The position numbers were made by a program, and so were the translations under genes. From Ariolimax columbianus (Eukaryota > Mollusca > Gastropoda > Stylommatophora > Arionidae), in assembly GCA_036924085.1 (NCBI GenBank), contig JAVGWX010000005.1, positions 75,550,547 to 75,614,546 of the forward strand: a stretch of 64,000 nucleotides of DNA, written 5' to 3'. Positions 1-10,600 of this stretch are shown here, one piece after another. Position 1 is the first letter of the stretch. Every line of letters starts with the position of its first letter. The notes below the pieces were generated by a model. The model saw only the letters and a list, made by a program, of their open reading frames with translations. It was not told the DNA's origin and did no database searches.

Positions 1-214
1 TCAGATGTTATGTATACTTGTCACTACTTTATGACGCAGAAACATAGACACTGAATAACAAGTTGAATAAGAGTATTGAAACCTTCGAAATATGGGTGTA
101 TATAAGATTTAATCGCATTTTTGGAAAGAGAAGGAAACAAATGTAAAAGGATTGAAAAAGTTGGGGGCGAGAAGAGAATTAATGACAGAAACAGTTACGT
201 TATTTTGGTCATAT
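1..214 (+). pseudogene. LINE C-terminal relic, left copy of a flanking duplication
   Basis: This stretch repeats 3436-3660 with five substitutions and one 11-base indel. The longer right-hand copy reads in broken frames as the C-terminal tail of a non-LTR retrotransposon endonuclease/reverse transcriptase, of the type rich in YRR and RYFGHM motifs. The copy stops exactly where the (CTT)n tail of the next LINE begins. It may extend left beyond the window. It is non-functional; its value is as one arm of the direct repeat around the LINE at 215-3410. Confidence 0.7.
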
Positions 215-308
215 CTTCTTCTTCTTCTTCGTACGCAGTCAGACAGTAACCATTATTTTTTTCGAAAAAAGCGGCGGTCATCCTGAGGCTGTCGACACTG
301 CCATAGAG

Positions 309-1169
309 CTACGTCATACTAGTATATGTTTGTGGTAGTCTTGCACCTTCGTCTGCCTCCTCGTTGCCTTGGATGTTGCAGTGTGATGGGACCCACTGTA
401 CCACTACCCTTTTTGGTGTGGACTGCTGGCACAGTTTGCAGAGTGCTGCTCTTAAGTCATTAAGCTCAGTGTTTTTCTGGCTTTTTAGCGCTGTGACTAC
501 GGCGAGAGCATCTGTAAGCAGGACTATATGGCTTTCATTTCCTTTGTGTGTCACCATTTCTTCCACTGCCGCCCTCAGTGCCTCTGCCTCTGCTCTGAAA
601 TTGCTTGTGTACTTACCAGTAGCGAATGACAGTGTTATTTTTCTGCCATTTGGTAGGTTCAGGAATGCTCCTGCCCCTCCGTTCTGTGTAGTGTTTGTTA
701 CAGAACCGTCGGTGTATGCATGGGTCCAGTCCATGCTTGGGTAGTTTTTCGATATAAAGCTTAGGGTAGTATCTCTCCTTTCTTTTTCAGTCTGGCAGTT
801 TTTGTTTCCAGTACCTGGTATATTTTCTACCACCTCTGGAAATATATCCTGCCTCCAGGTAGGTTTTCGTACAGTAGTGATGGGTTTTGGTGTTGTTAGT
901 GCGTTTATGGGATCTTCGTGCATCTTTGCTTTGGCTATTTCTGCAAAGTTTCTCCGCTTTAGTTTCCCATTTCCCAAATTGTTTAGTCTCTGGTGCATTG
1001 GATGGTCAGTCAGTCTTCGGAGTTTCTCTGACTGCAGCTGGGCTCTGCAGTCTCTTCTATCGGTCATGGATTGCAGTTTTGTAATCTTTTCAAGTTCTAC
1101 AATTGGCGTTGACTTCATGCCTCCTGTTATAACTCTCATGGCTTGGTTTTGAAGTTTGTTGTTGTCCAT
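309..1169 (-). pseudogene. RNase H region of LINE copy 1, C-terminally deleted
   Basis: This 286-residue frame begins just after the RT (NKLQNQAMRVITG) and carries an RNase H domain from about residue 148. The visible catalytic-type residues are YTDGS (Asp154), AEAEAL (Glu194/196), LLTDA (Asp220) and SHCNIQGNEEAD (His263, Asp273). RNase H removes the RNA strand during target-primed reverse transcription. Compared with the copies at 31168-31977 and 52652-53461 it lacks four residues after EEAD (RLAK). It then stops at SMT because 303 bp are deleted, joining GACGTA to GCTCTATGGC and creating a TAG stop. The zinc-binding-type tail (CxC...H....C) is therefore lost. Upstream, a stop and a frameshift separate it from the RT frame. 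Confidence 0.88.
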
Positions 1170-1183
1170 GCCGCAATGCCATA

Positions 1184-3226
1184 CTAGAGAACTGGTCTCA
1201 CTCTTCTAGTGTACAGTTTCTTTAGTATGCTTTCGTCTGCTCCCCAGCTTGTGCCAGCAAGTTTCCTCATGATTGCCATTCTTTCTCTGGCTCTCATTCG
1301 GTTTCTCTCGATCTGACTTTTCCATGTCATGCGCCGATCAAATGTGACTCCCAGATAGTTTGGGTTGCCGTTTGGCTGCAGGAATTTGCCATTTAAACTT
1401 AATTTGGTATTTTGGGGTTTGATTGAAAGCGAGAATATTGTGCATGTGGTTTTCTCCTCGTTTATTTTGACCAGCCATGAGTTTGCCCACTCTTCCAGCG
1501 ATGTTAGGGCCTGCTGCATCCGATTTCTTGCTATGGTGAGATTCTTTTCAGAGGTCCACATAGCCAGATCGTCTGCAAACATTGAGCTATGGACTCTTCT
1601 TTGTATATTCTCTGTAATGTCGTTAATATACACCAGGAAGAGTGTGGGTGACAGTACTCCCCCTTGGGGTACTCCCTGCTCAAGTGTCACCTTTTTGCTC
1701 ATCTGCCCTTGTACTTGGACTCTGGCCGTTCTATTTTTGAGGTAGTGGTTGATACACTTGTACATTTTCCAACAAACATCTCTTCTTCTTAGCTTGACTC
1801 TAAGTCCATCTTTCCAGACTTTGTCAAATGCCTTTTCCAGGTCCACCCACACCGCTACTGTGTGTTTCTGTGCCTGGTAGACATCTTCTATTTCCTGGGC
1901 TATGAGCATGACTTGGGCCTCAGTGGATCTGTGCTGTCTAAAGCCGGCTTGCTGTGGAATTAGTATTCGTTTTTCTTCCAGATGCCACATCAGTCTGGTG
2001 TTTATCATACGTTCCATCAGCTTGCCGACACAGCTCAGTAGGCTGATAGGCCTGTATCCATTTGGATCTGTTTTGTCCGTTCCTGTTTTTGGTACTGGTA
2101 CAAGTACTGCGTCTTTCCATGCCTGGGGTACAATTCCCTTTTTCCAGCTTTGGTTCAGGACCGATAGCGGTTTCCTCTTCGCTGTTTGGCCCAGCCCCAT
2201 CAGCATTTCGTTTGTTATCCCGTCTTTTCCGGGAGATTTCCTTTTCTTTAATGTTCTCATGGCCTCTTCCATTTCACTCATTGTTAATTTGGCCATCATA
2301 TGCTCTTCAGGTGCCGTATTGATGTTGTCGTGCCCCTTTTGCTCTTCACTAATGTCTGTATGCCTATCTGCAGGGACCTCGATGTGGTTTGCTCTGGCAT
2401 AGTGATCGATAAAAGCGTTTGCCGCTTTCTTACCAGTGAGCAAGTTTTCTCCCTGCTTGATGGTAATTTGTTTGTTTGACGGGGTTTCGTCGTTCATGGC
2501 TCTGACTAGCTTCCATAGCTTGTTCCCTTCTTTGTCCAGGTTGAGGCTTTCCGTTTTGTTTTTCCAGCTCTCCCTTGCTGTTTGGTTAAGAGTGTATTTG
2601 TATTTCGCCGTGGCGGCTTTGAGGGCGATGTTTGCCTCCGTAGATTGTTCTCTCTCTGCCATGTTCCTAGCATTTGTTACTGCATCTTCCGCTTTCTGCA
2701 ACTCATCATTCCAATAGGGCTTATAGTTTTTCCTAGCCCCTCTTGGGATGGTTTCAGTGGCGGCTTGCATTATTGCCTTGCTTATGCTTTCCACCATGGG
2801 CTTCATTTTGTTGTTTCGTGTGTTGATGGTTTCACACAGCCCATCTGTCAGGATTGCAAATCTGTCCCAGTCGGCTCGTTTGTAATTCCAACGTGGGAGC
2901 GGTTTTGTTTCCTGTGAGTCTACTTCCATATCAATGTCTAGCCTAATCGGCCTGTGGTCGCTACCTGCCAGTTGGTTTAGCACCTGGCGGTCTATTTTAT
3001 GGTGTATGTCCTGTGTGGAGAAAGCTAAATCTGGAGTCGAGGTGGTACGCCATGTTCTAGAATAGATACTAGGTCTATCCTCCGGCCTATTGATTAGGGA
3101 GAGATTTGTATCTATCTCCCAATCTTCCACTTCGTCACCTCTGCTGTCTGTGTCAGAGTATCCCCATCTCTCCGAGTGGCTGTTGAAATCTCCAACTACT
3201 ATGCAGTTGGAGTCTCTGACTTCCAT
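1184..3226 (-). pseudogene. Endonuclease (C-terminal part) and reverse transcriptase of LINE copy 1
   Basis: This 680-residue frame would make the enzyme that nicks target DNA and copies the LINE RNA. Residues 1-100 are the C-terminal part of an apurinic-type endonuclease, with VGDFNSH (GDFN 12-15) and SDHRP (89-93). The reverse transcriptase spans about 330-640: SPGKDGI (331-337), YRPISLL (391-397), VDLEKAFDKV (461-470, motif A Asp), QGVPQGGVLSP (517-527), FADD (550-553, catalytic Asp pair) and YLGVTFD (624-630). The RT core looks complete and its catalytic residues are present. The true N-terminus continues in another frame (3199-3399), and the frame ends in a stop where related elements continue into the RNase H region. 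The first Met is therefore not a genuine start. Confidence 0.92.
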
Positions 3227-3399
3227 ACTCGAGAGCGATAGGTCTTTATTTGGTGGTCCGTACAGATTGAAAATGCGGTCTTCGTCTCTTGAGCCATTAT
3301 GTCAACTCCTACAATTTCTGCTTGTCCGGTGTGATTGACAGGTACCGCGCTACTCGGTATGCAGTTTCTGGTCAGTATCAGGACAACAAATTCTGACAT
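3199..3399 (-). pseudogene. N-terminal endonuclease fragment of LINE copy 1
   Basis: The segment SEFVVLILTRNCIPS followed by HTGQAEIVGVDI resembles the middle of a LINE endonuclease domain, just upstream of the GDFN strand. It overlaps the start of the 680-residue RT frame in a different frame, which shows a frameshift near 3220. No upstream endonuclease sequence (the expected N-terminal catalytic strands) is present before the direct repeat at 3436, so the element is 5' truncated here. The assignment depends on position and weak similarity. Confidence 0.6.
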
Positions 3400-3435
3400 T
3401 CTAACAGATACATAATATTTTGAAAATGAAAATTA

Positions 3436-3880
3436 TCAGATGTTATGTAAACTTGTCACTACTTTATGACGCAGAAACATAGACACTGAATAACAAGTTG
3501 AAAAAGAGTATTGAAACCTTCGAAATATGGGTGTATATAAGATTTGGTCGCATTTTTGGAAAGAAAAGGAAACAAATGTAAAAGGATTGAAAAAGTTGGG
3601 GGCGAGAAGAGAATTAATGACATAAATCAGGGCTAAACAGTTACGTTATTTTGGTCATATGACAAGACATACCTCCTTGTTGAAGATCACACTAGAGGGT
3701 ATGGTGGAAGTCAATCGTTCAAGAGACAGACAACGTTTAAGTGCGTGGATAACATAAGAAGATGGACTGGAACAAGCCTGTCAGACAGCACCATTATGGC
3801 AAGAGATAAAGTACACTGGAGATCCCTTGCAGCCGACCTTTGATGCGGTGATGGCACTTAAACTGAACCCCCTTCATGAC
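3436..3880 (+). pseudogene. LINE reverse transcriptase C-terminal relic
   Basis: The plus strand reads, in broken frames, NNKLKKSIETFEIWVYRRFG, then RAKQLRYFGHMTRH, then pieces like EDGLEQACQTAPLW. This is the order seen in the C-terminal region of endonuclease/RT-type LINEs, whose tails share RYFGHM and a GRPR-like segment. An in-frame stop and frameshifts make it non-functional. Its first 225 bases are duplicated at 1-214 on the other side of the LINE, so it was probably the insertion target. It fades into unassigned sequence after about 3880. Confidence 0.65.
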
Positions 3881-4373
3881 CAGGACACAGCTTACACAAT
3901 GGGTTAGGGATTCTGTCTGCAATTATATCTCATTCATTCATTTTTAACTTGTATGCGTTCCTCTTTTGCTTTGTTACAGAGAGGTTAAGCGTTTGTCTCA
4001 AGCAACGAACACAAGAATGTAAGAAAAGGTGTTCGAATATCATATGTTTAAAGGGTCCAATGGTCTTGAATAAGGTGAAATCGCGCTGGCTAGTCCTCTC
4101 AGTGACGGACACTAGACGTGATTGTCCCATATACACGTTATGCACGGATAAGAACCCTTGGCATTTGAAAATCGATATAGGCAGGTTGTTAACTGCTGAT
4201 CGGGCAAAAAAAAATATCTAGGTAATGAAATTCCTACATAATTGTGGCCTGCAGGAAGGCAAAAAGGAGGCCGTCCCTCCATCATGCACAGGGCACAACA
4301 GATCGATCACCTGTTTATCTGTGCACTCGAAAGTATAAACGCCAAGTGAAGAAGAGAAGCGACTACGTGAAAT
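3881..4373. other. Unassigned sequence
   Basis: No convincing coding sequence or repeat was recognised here. Short frames exist on both strands but have no recognisable domain, and they overlap each other in the usual manner of chance frames. Confidence 0.4.
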
Positions 4374-4427
4374 TTATATATATATATATATATATACAAA
4401 CACACATACTTACACGCGCGCGCGCGC

Positions 4428-4462
<35 letters not shown>

Positions 4463-4470
4463 AACACACA
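4374..4470. repeat. (TA)n and (CA)n microsatellites
   Basis: A run of TA dinucleotides at about 4376-4396 is followed by alternating CG/CA and a (CA)n tract to about 4460. The tract sits directly outside the 3' end of the mariner-like element at 4478. Confidence 0.95.
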
Positions 4471-5068
4471 TATACATGAGGGGTCTTGAAATGAAAACTT
4501 ACATTTATTTGTTTTCAATTTACTCTGAAAATGTGAAACACAACTATATCCTTTTCCAACGTAGTCACCATTGCGTTCGGTAAAAGTCCCCAAGCGCCTA
4601 CAAAGTGCATGGATTTCTGAAATTCTCTTGGACGCTTGTGTAATCACTCATGCACCATCTGCTAGACCTCTTCATCGGACCTGAACGTTTTTCCTCCCAA
4701 TGCCTCATTTGGCCGCCTAAAGACGTGGAAATCACTTGCGTACTAGGTCTGGTGATTACGCGAAACATGGCAGGCACTGAAAGTGGAGGTCTTCGTTAGT
4801 TGCAGCAGTTGCACAGGCAGCATGGAGTCGAGAATTGCCATGTTACAAACGGACACATTTACCTAGACGTCCATGTCCTTTGGGTTTGATTGCGAATCGG
4901 AGATTTTCCTGAGAAGATCTGTATATGTGGCACAAGTGACAGTGTTTCCCGCATGTAGTGCCCTAAAAGAGAGTCAGCATTACCTAACTTGAAGATTGCT
5001 GCACGCGAAATTTTTTCCGTTTCGGTGATGAGGAAGTGCACTGTTCCTTGCTCGCTCTCTTCAGGCTT

Positions 5069-5291
5069 GTGGTAGTGAATCCAGGATTTAACTCCAGTAC
5101 GTGGTAGTGAATCCAGGATTCAACTCCAGCACGTGGTAGTGAATCCAGGATTCAACTCCAGTACGTGGTAGTGAATTCAGGATTCAACTCCAGTACGTGG
5201 TAGTGAATCCAGGATTCAACTCCAGCACGTGGTAGTGAATTCAAGATTCAACTCCAGTACGTGGTAGTGAATCCAGGATTCAACTCCAGTA
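5069..5291. repeat. 32 bp minisatellite, seven copies, derived from the transposase catalytic segment
   Basis: Units begin at about 5069, 5101, 5133, 5165, 5197, 5229 and 5261, each starting GTGGTAGTGAAT. Reverse-complemented, one unit encodes GVESWIHYH, the region of the first catalytic residue of the mariner transposase. The copy nearest 5069 continues in frame into KPEESEQ. Units differ by one or two bases. Confidence 0.93.
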
Positions 5292-5449
5292 CCAATTGTT
5301 GCTAGGAAACCATTGCCATCTACTTCTAATTGCACAAAGATTCATGGCATGTATCAACTAGTCGTTGTTTAAATTCTGAAGTAAACTGCCGTGGCACTCA
5401 CCTTGCAGACAGTTTGTGGTCATATGTGCTACATCACGAATGATGTGGT

Positions 5450-5740
5450 GTGCTGAACCTTGACTGATGTCCAGATGTGGTGTGGTGAACCTTGACTGAT
5501 GTCCAGATGTGGTGGGCTGAACCTTGACTGATGTCCAAATGTTGGGTGCTGAATCTTGACTGATGTCCAGATGTGTTGTGCTGAACCTTGACTGATGTCC
5601 AGATGTGGTGTGCTGAACCTTGACTGATGTCCAGATATGGTGTGCTGAACCTTGACTGATGTCCAGATGTGGTGGGCTGAAACTTGACTGATGTCCAGAT
5701 GTGGTGTACTGAACCCTAACTGATGTCCAGATGTGCGGTA
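5450..5740. repeat. 32 bp minisatellite, about nine copies, derived from the transposase helix-turn-helix
   Basis: Each unit contains CTTGACTGATGTCCAGATGT, with starts at 5461, 5493, 5525 and onwards. The reverse complement encodes HLDIS.GSAHH, the second helix-turn-helix segment of the mariner transposase. The period equals that of the 5069-5291 array, although the two units are unrelated in sequence. Confidence 0.93.
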
Positions 5741-5799
5741 ATTTCTTTCACGGGCAATCTGCGATTGACCTTTATGAGGCGGTCAACAGATGTAATCAA

Positions 5800-6465
5800 C
5801 TCTGGGGTCACTACTCGGTGTGCCTGATCCGGTTTACTCTCGGATAACTACTCGGTGTGTCTGACCTGGTCCACTCTGGGGTCACTACTCGGTGTGTCTG
5901 ACCTGGTCCACTCTGGGGTCACTACTCGGTGTGTCTGACCTGGTCCACTCTGGGGTTACTACTCGGTCACTACACGGTGTGTCTGACCTGGTCCACTCAG
6001 GGGTCACTACTCGGTGTGTCTGACCTGGTCCACTCTGGGGTCACTACTCGGTGTGTCTGACCTGGTCCACTCTGGGGTTACTACTCGGTGTGTCTGACCT
6101 GGTCCACTCTGGGGTCACTACTCGGTGTGTCTGACCTGGTCCACTCTGGGGTCACTACTCGGTGTGTCTGACCTTGTCCACTCTGGGGTCACTACTCGGT
6201 GTGTCTGACCTGATCCACTCTGGGGTCACTTACTCGGGCTGTCTACCCTGGTTCACTCTGGGGTCACTACTCGGTGTGTCTAACCTGGTCCACTCTGGGG
6301 TCACTACACGGTGTGTCTGACCTGGTCCACTCTGGGGTCACTACTCGGTGTGTCTGACCTGGTCCACTCTGGGGTCACTACTCGGTATGTCTAACCTGGT
6401 CCACTCTGGGGTCACTACTCGGTGTGTCTGACCTGATCCACTCTGGGGTCACTCTGATCCGGTCG
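5800..6465. repeat. 37 bp minisatellite, about 18 copies, from the transposase inter-domain segment
   Basis: Units contain GTCACTACTCGGTGTGTC and CACTCTGGG. The copy at the transposase side continues, reverse-complemented, as HRVVTPELITSVDRL, so the array was seeded from the segment just before the second helix-turn-helix. Variants include GGTTAC for GGTCAC and TACACGG for TACTCGG. Confidence 0.93.
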
Positions 6466-6800
6466 TGAACAGTCTGCCATAGAACTCACGACGTTTTGGA
6501 ACTTCCTACTCCACTCGTACACTTGCTGTAGTAAAAGGCATGTATACCTTACTAGACCTTCATTCGTGATGAATTTCAATGTTCACATCTTCACTTCCAA
6601 AAAAACGGATAACAAATCGTTGCTCCTCTTATGTGCATGTCAATAGTCGGGCGGCCATCTTCTAACTGCAATTTTGACGTCATGTTCGTCTGTGCCGTGA
6701 TGGCACTATTGAAATACCTATCAACAATATTAACAAGTTATAAAACAAAGTTATGTCTGTTCTTTCTAATGTCTAACTCAGTTTTCATTTGTATGTATGT

Positions 6801-7214
6801 ATATATATATGTCCCACTCTCTGCTGAGTTGACGAAGACCTGGTGATAGTATATAAGTGAATTCTTCTGTATGGCCAGACCTACGGAGACGGGACCTATC
6901 AAATGATTAGACCAGAACTCAAACAATACATCAAATAGGGATAGTTTCATTTCAGACACTGTCTTCGGCAGTGATGTGCTAGATACATAATTGGACTGAT
7001 TCTCAGCTTATTTGTTCAGATTGGAATTAGTTCCTCTTCCATGTCGCCTCAGCTTACTTAAATGTATGACAGAAGCACTTTACAACCGGAGATCGCTCCC
7101 TAGCCTTTTGCAACAAAAGGAAATGTCTCTAAATGCTTGCCACCAAGACAATGAACGAATTGGTACTTTCAGAAGTTACCCAGGTGGTACAGGCCCAATG
7201 CTGGTTTATTAATA
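6801..7214. other. Unassigned AT-rich sequence
   Basis: No gene, RNA or clear repeat was recognised. Small frames on both strands lack domains. Confidence 0.4.
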
Positions 7215-7689
7215 GCAACAAATTGCGCGTGAAGCTGCACGCGCGAAGAGGATGTGGGCCTCTGAGTGAGTATGAATGACCCTAGTGAAGAGAGTGAGGT
7301 ATAGGGGTGATTGTGAGTAAACGGCGCTTAAAGATAGCAGCGATAATAATACATAGAGGGAGGAGTGAGTGGGATAATGAGGATAGAGAGAGTGAGATAG
7401 ACTGGAAGGAGACAGCGAAGGAGATATATAAATGAGGGAAAGAGTTAGATAAGGAGTAAGGATGGATAGAGTGAGTGGGATATGGAAAAGTGAGAAGGGG
7501 TGAGTGTGATAAAGAAATGGGGAAGATATAATGGGATAATAGTGAGAGAGGGAGTGAGTGGACGGGGAGAAGGAAAGAATAGAGAAGAGTGAAGGATATA
7601 ATGGGTTTATGAGGAGGGATCGCAAGTGGGATGGAGAGAATGGAGGAATTTATAGGAGGAATGGTGTGGGATAGAGTGGTGGTGGAGGG
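7215..7689. repeat. Degenerate purine-rich (GAGTG/GGATAG-like) tract
   Basis: The plus strand is G/A-rich with many imperfect words such as GAGTGAG, GTGGGAT and GGATAGAG, but no stable period. It grades into the ordered minisatellite that follows and may be its ancestral or decayed edge. The long minus-strand frame through it is low-complexity Ser/Leu/Pro and is not a gene. Confidence 0.7.
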
Positions 7690-10600
7690 GAAAGTGGGAT
7701 GACGATGTACTCTAGAGTGGTAGGAGGGGGGGGGGGAGAAGTGGGGTAACGATGTAACCTAGAGTGGTAGGGGGGGGGGGGAGAAGTGGGGTAACGATGT
7801 AACCTAGAGTGGTAGGAGGGGGGGGGGGAGAAGTGGGGTAACGATGTAACCTAGAGTGGTAGGAGGGGGGGGAGAAGTGGGGTAACGATGTAACCTAGAG
7901 TGGTAGGAGGGAGGGGGGAAGTGGGGTAACGATGTAACCTAGAGTGGTAGGAGGGGGGGGGGAGAAGTGGGGTAACGATGTAACCTAGAGTGGTAGGAGG
8001 GAGGGGGGAAGTGGGGTAACGATGTAACCTAGAGTGGTAGGAGGGGGGGGGGGAGAAGTAGGGTAACGATGTAACCTAGAGTGGTAGGAGGGGGGGGAAG
8101 TGGGGTAACGATGTAACCTAGAGTGGTAGGAGGGGGTGGGGAGAAGTAGGGTAACGATGTAACCTAGAGTGGTAGGAGGGGGGGGGGAGAAGTAGGGTAA
8201 CGATGTAACCTAGAGTGGTAGGAGGGGGGGGGAAGTGGGGTAACGATGTAACCTAGAGTGGTAGGAGGGGGGGGGGAGAAGTAGGGTAACGATGTAACCC
8301 AGAGTGGTAGGAGAGGGGGGGGGAGAAGTGGGGTAACGATGTAACCTAGAGTGGTAGGAGGGGGGGGGGAGAAAGTGGGGTAACGATGTAACCTAGAGTG
8401 GTAGGAGGGGGGGGGGGAGAAGTGGGGTAACGATGTAACCTAGAGTGGTAGGAGGGGGGGGGGAGAAGTGGGGTAACGATGTAACCTAGAGTGGTAGGAA
8501 GGGGGGGGGAGAAGTGGGGTAACGATGTAATCTAGAGTGGTAGGAGGGGGGGGGAAGAAGTGGGGTAACGATGTAACCTAGACTGGAAGGAGGGGGGGAG
8601 AAGTGGGGTAACGATGTAACCTAGAGTGGTAGGAGGGGGGGAGTGAGGTAATGATGTAACCTAGAGTGGTAGGAGGGGGGGGAGTGAGGTAACGATGTAA
8701 CCTAGAGTGGTAGGAGGGGGGGAGTGGGATGACGATGTAACCTAGAGTGGTAGGAGGGGGGGGAGTGGGGTAACGATGTAACCTAGAGTGGTAGGAGGGG
8801 GGGGGTGTGGGTTAACGATGTAACCTAGACTGCTAGGAAGGGGGGGGAGTGGGATGACGATGTAACCTAGAGTGGTAAGAGGGGGGGAGTGGGGTAACGA
8901 TGTAACCGAGAGTGGTAGGAGGGAGGGGGAGAAGTGGGGTAACGATGTAACCTAGAGTGCTAGGAAGGGGGGGGGGGGAGTGGGATGACGATGTAACCTG
9001 GAGTGGTAGGAGGGGGGGGGAGTGGGATGACGATGTAACCTAGAGTGCTAGGAAGGGGGGGGGAGTGGGATGACGATGTAACCTAGAGTGGTAGGAGGGG
9101 GGGAGTGGGGTAACGATGTAACCTAGAGTGGTAGGAGTGGGGGAGTGGGGTAACGATGTAACCTAGAGTGGTAGGAGGGGGGGGGAGTGGGATGACGATG
9201 TAACCTAGAGTGGTAGGAGGGGGGGTAGAAGTGGGATAACGATGTAACCTAGAGTGGTAGGAGGGGGGGGGGAGAAGTGGGGTAACGATGTAACCTAGAG
9301 TGGTAGGATGGGGGGGGGGAATTGGGGTAACGATGTAACCTAGAGTGGTAGGAGGGGGGGGGGAGAAGTGGGGTAACGATGTAACTTAGAGTGGTAGGAG
9401 GGGGGGAGAAGTGGGGTAACGATGTAACCTAAAGTGGTAGGAGGGGGGGGGAGAATTGGGGTAACGATGTAACCTAGAGTGGTAGGAAAGGGGGGGGGGA
9501 GAATTGGGGTAACGATGTAACCTAGAGTGGTAGGAGGAGGGGGGAGAATTGGGGTAACGATGTAACCTAGAGTGGTAGGAGGGGGGGGGAGAAGTAGGGT
9601 AACGATGTAACCCAGAGTGGTAGGAGGGGGGGGAGAAGTGGGGTAACGATGTAACCTAGAGTGGTAGGAGGGGGGGGGGAGAAAGTGGGGTAACGATGTA
9701 ACCTAGAGTGGTAGGAGGGGGCGGGAGAAGTGGGGTACCGATGTAACCTAGAGTGGTAGGAGGGGGGGGAGAAGTGGGGTAACGATGTAACCTAGAGTGG
9801 TAGGAGGGGGGGGGAGAAGTGGGGTAACGATGTAACCTAGATTGGTAGGAGGGGGGGGGAAGAAGTGGGGTAACGATGTAACCTAGACTGGAAGGAGGGG
9901 GGGGGGAGAAGTGGGGTAACGATGTAACCTAGAGTGGTAGGAGGGGGGGAGTGAGGTAATGATGTAACCTAGAGTCGTAGGAGGGGGGGCAGTGGGATGA
10001 CGATGTAACCTAGAGTGGTAGGAGGGGGGGGAGTGGGGTAACGATGTAACCTAGAGTGGTAGGAGGGGGGGTGTGGGGTAACGATGTAACCTAGACTGCT
10101 AGGAAGGGGGGGGGGAGTGGGATGACGATGTGACCTAGAGTGGTAAGAGGGGGGGAGTGGGGTAACGATGTAACCTAGAGTGGTAGGAGGGAGGGGGAGA
10201 AGTGGGGTAACGATGTAACCTAGAGTGCTAGGAAGGGGGGGGAGTGGGATGACGATGTAACCTAGAGTGGTAGGAAGGGGGGGAGTGGGGTAACGATGTA
10301 ACCTAGAGTGCTAGGAAGGGGGGGAGTGGGATGACGATGTAACCTAGAGTGGTAGGAGGGGGGGGGTGGGGTAACGATGTAACCTAGAGTGGTAGGAGGG
10401 GGGGAGTGGGGTAACGATGTAACCTAGAGTGGTAGGAGGGGGGGGGAGTGGGATGACGATGTAACCTAGAGTGGTAGGAGGGGGGGGGTAGAAGTGGGGT
10501 AACGATGTAACCTAGAGTGGTAGGAGGGGGGGGGGAGAAGTGGGGTAACGATGTAACCTAGAGTGGTAGGATGGGGGGGGGGAATTGGGGTAACGATGTA

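Larger units (their letters stand above)
215..3410 (-). mobile_element. RNase H-bearing non-LTR retrotransposon (LINE), copy 1
   Basis: On the minus strand this element runs from a truncated endonuclease domain (near 3400) through reverse transcriptase (3226-1184) and RNase H (1169-309) to a short (GAA)n tail, seen as CTTCTT repeats at 215-230. The domain order endonuclease, RT, RNase H and the simple-repeat tail fit the I/Nimb-like group of LINEs; the exact clade is an inference. It is dead: the endonuclease N-terminus is missing, there is a frameshift near 3220, a stop plus frameshift near 1170-1190, and a 303 bp deletion in the RNase H C-terminus. Two younger relatives lie at 31138-32005 and 52606-53481. 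Confidence 0.9.
4490..6640 (-). pseudogene. Mariner-like transposase pseudogene
   Basis: Fragments appear in the order expected of a mariner transposase: RFVIRFFGSEDVNIEIHH (first helix-turn-helix, about 6630-6575), VYEWSRKFQN (frame-shifted), VTPELITSVDRLIKVNRR then LPVKEITAHLDIS (second helix-turn-helix, about 5810-5715), SEFKQRLVDTCHESL (about 5370-5325), TGVESWIHYHKPEESEQ (about 5085-5035), a long SLVPHIQIFSGKSPIRNQTQ-type stretch (about 4950-4890), and a C-terminus containing RNGDYVGKGYSCVSHFQ. The segment corresponding to the usual TGDE..W reads TGVE, so the first catalytic Asp is Val. Stops, frameshifts and three tandem arrays make it inactive. The family call rests on motif order; the residues are visible. 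Confidence 0.78.
4478..6800 (-). mobile_element. Mariner-like DNA transposon expanded by internal minisatellites
   Basis: The minus strand carries a decayed mariner-type transposase from about 6640 down to 4490, split by three tandem arrays (5800-6465, 5450-5740, 5069-5291). An 11-base inverted match, AGTTTTCATTT at 6780-6790 against AAATGAAAACT at 4489-4499, may mark the terminal inverted repeats; both lie next to TA-rich microsatellite. Subtracting the extra repeat copies leaves roughly 1.24 kb, close to the 1.3 kb usual for mariner. The exact ends and the TA target duplication are not certain. Confidence 0.72.

Noticed and set aside
1..3660. LTR retrotransposon bounded by 214-225 bp LTRs
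   Set aside because: The internal enzyme is a LINE-type endonuclease/RT/RNase H with a (GAA)n tail. The flanks are LINE relic sequence without LTR ends, primer-binding site or polypurine tract, and one flank continues into more of the relic.
5069..6465. CRISPR array, because units of 32-37 bp recur at regular spacing
   Set aside because: Units are directly tandem with no unique spacers, are derived from a transposase frame, and the DNA is eukaryotic in character.
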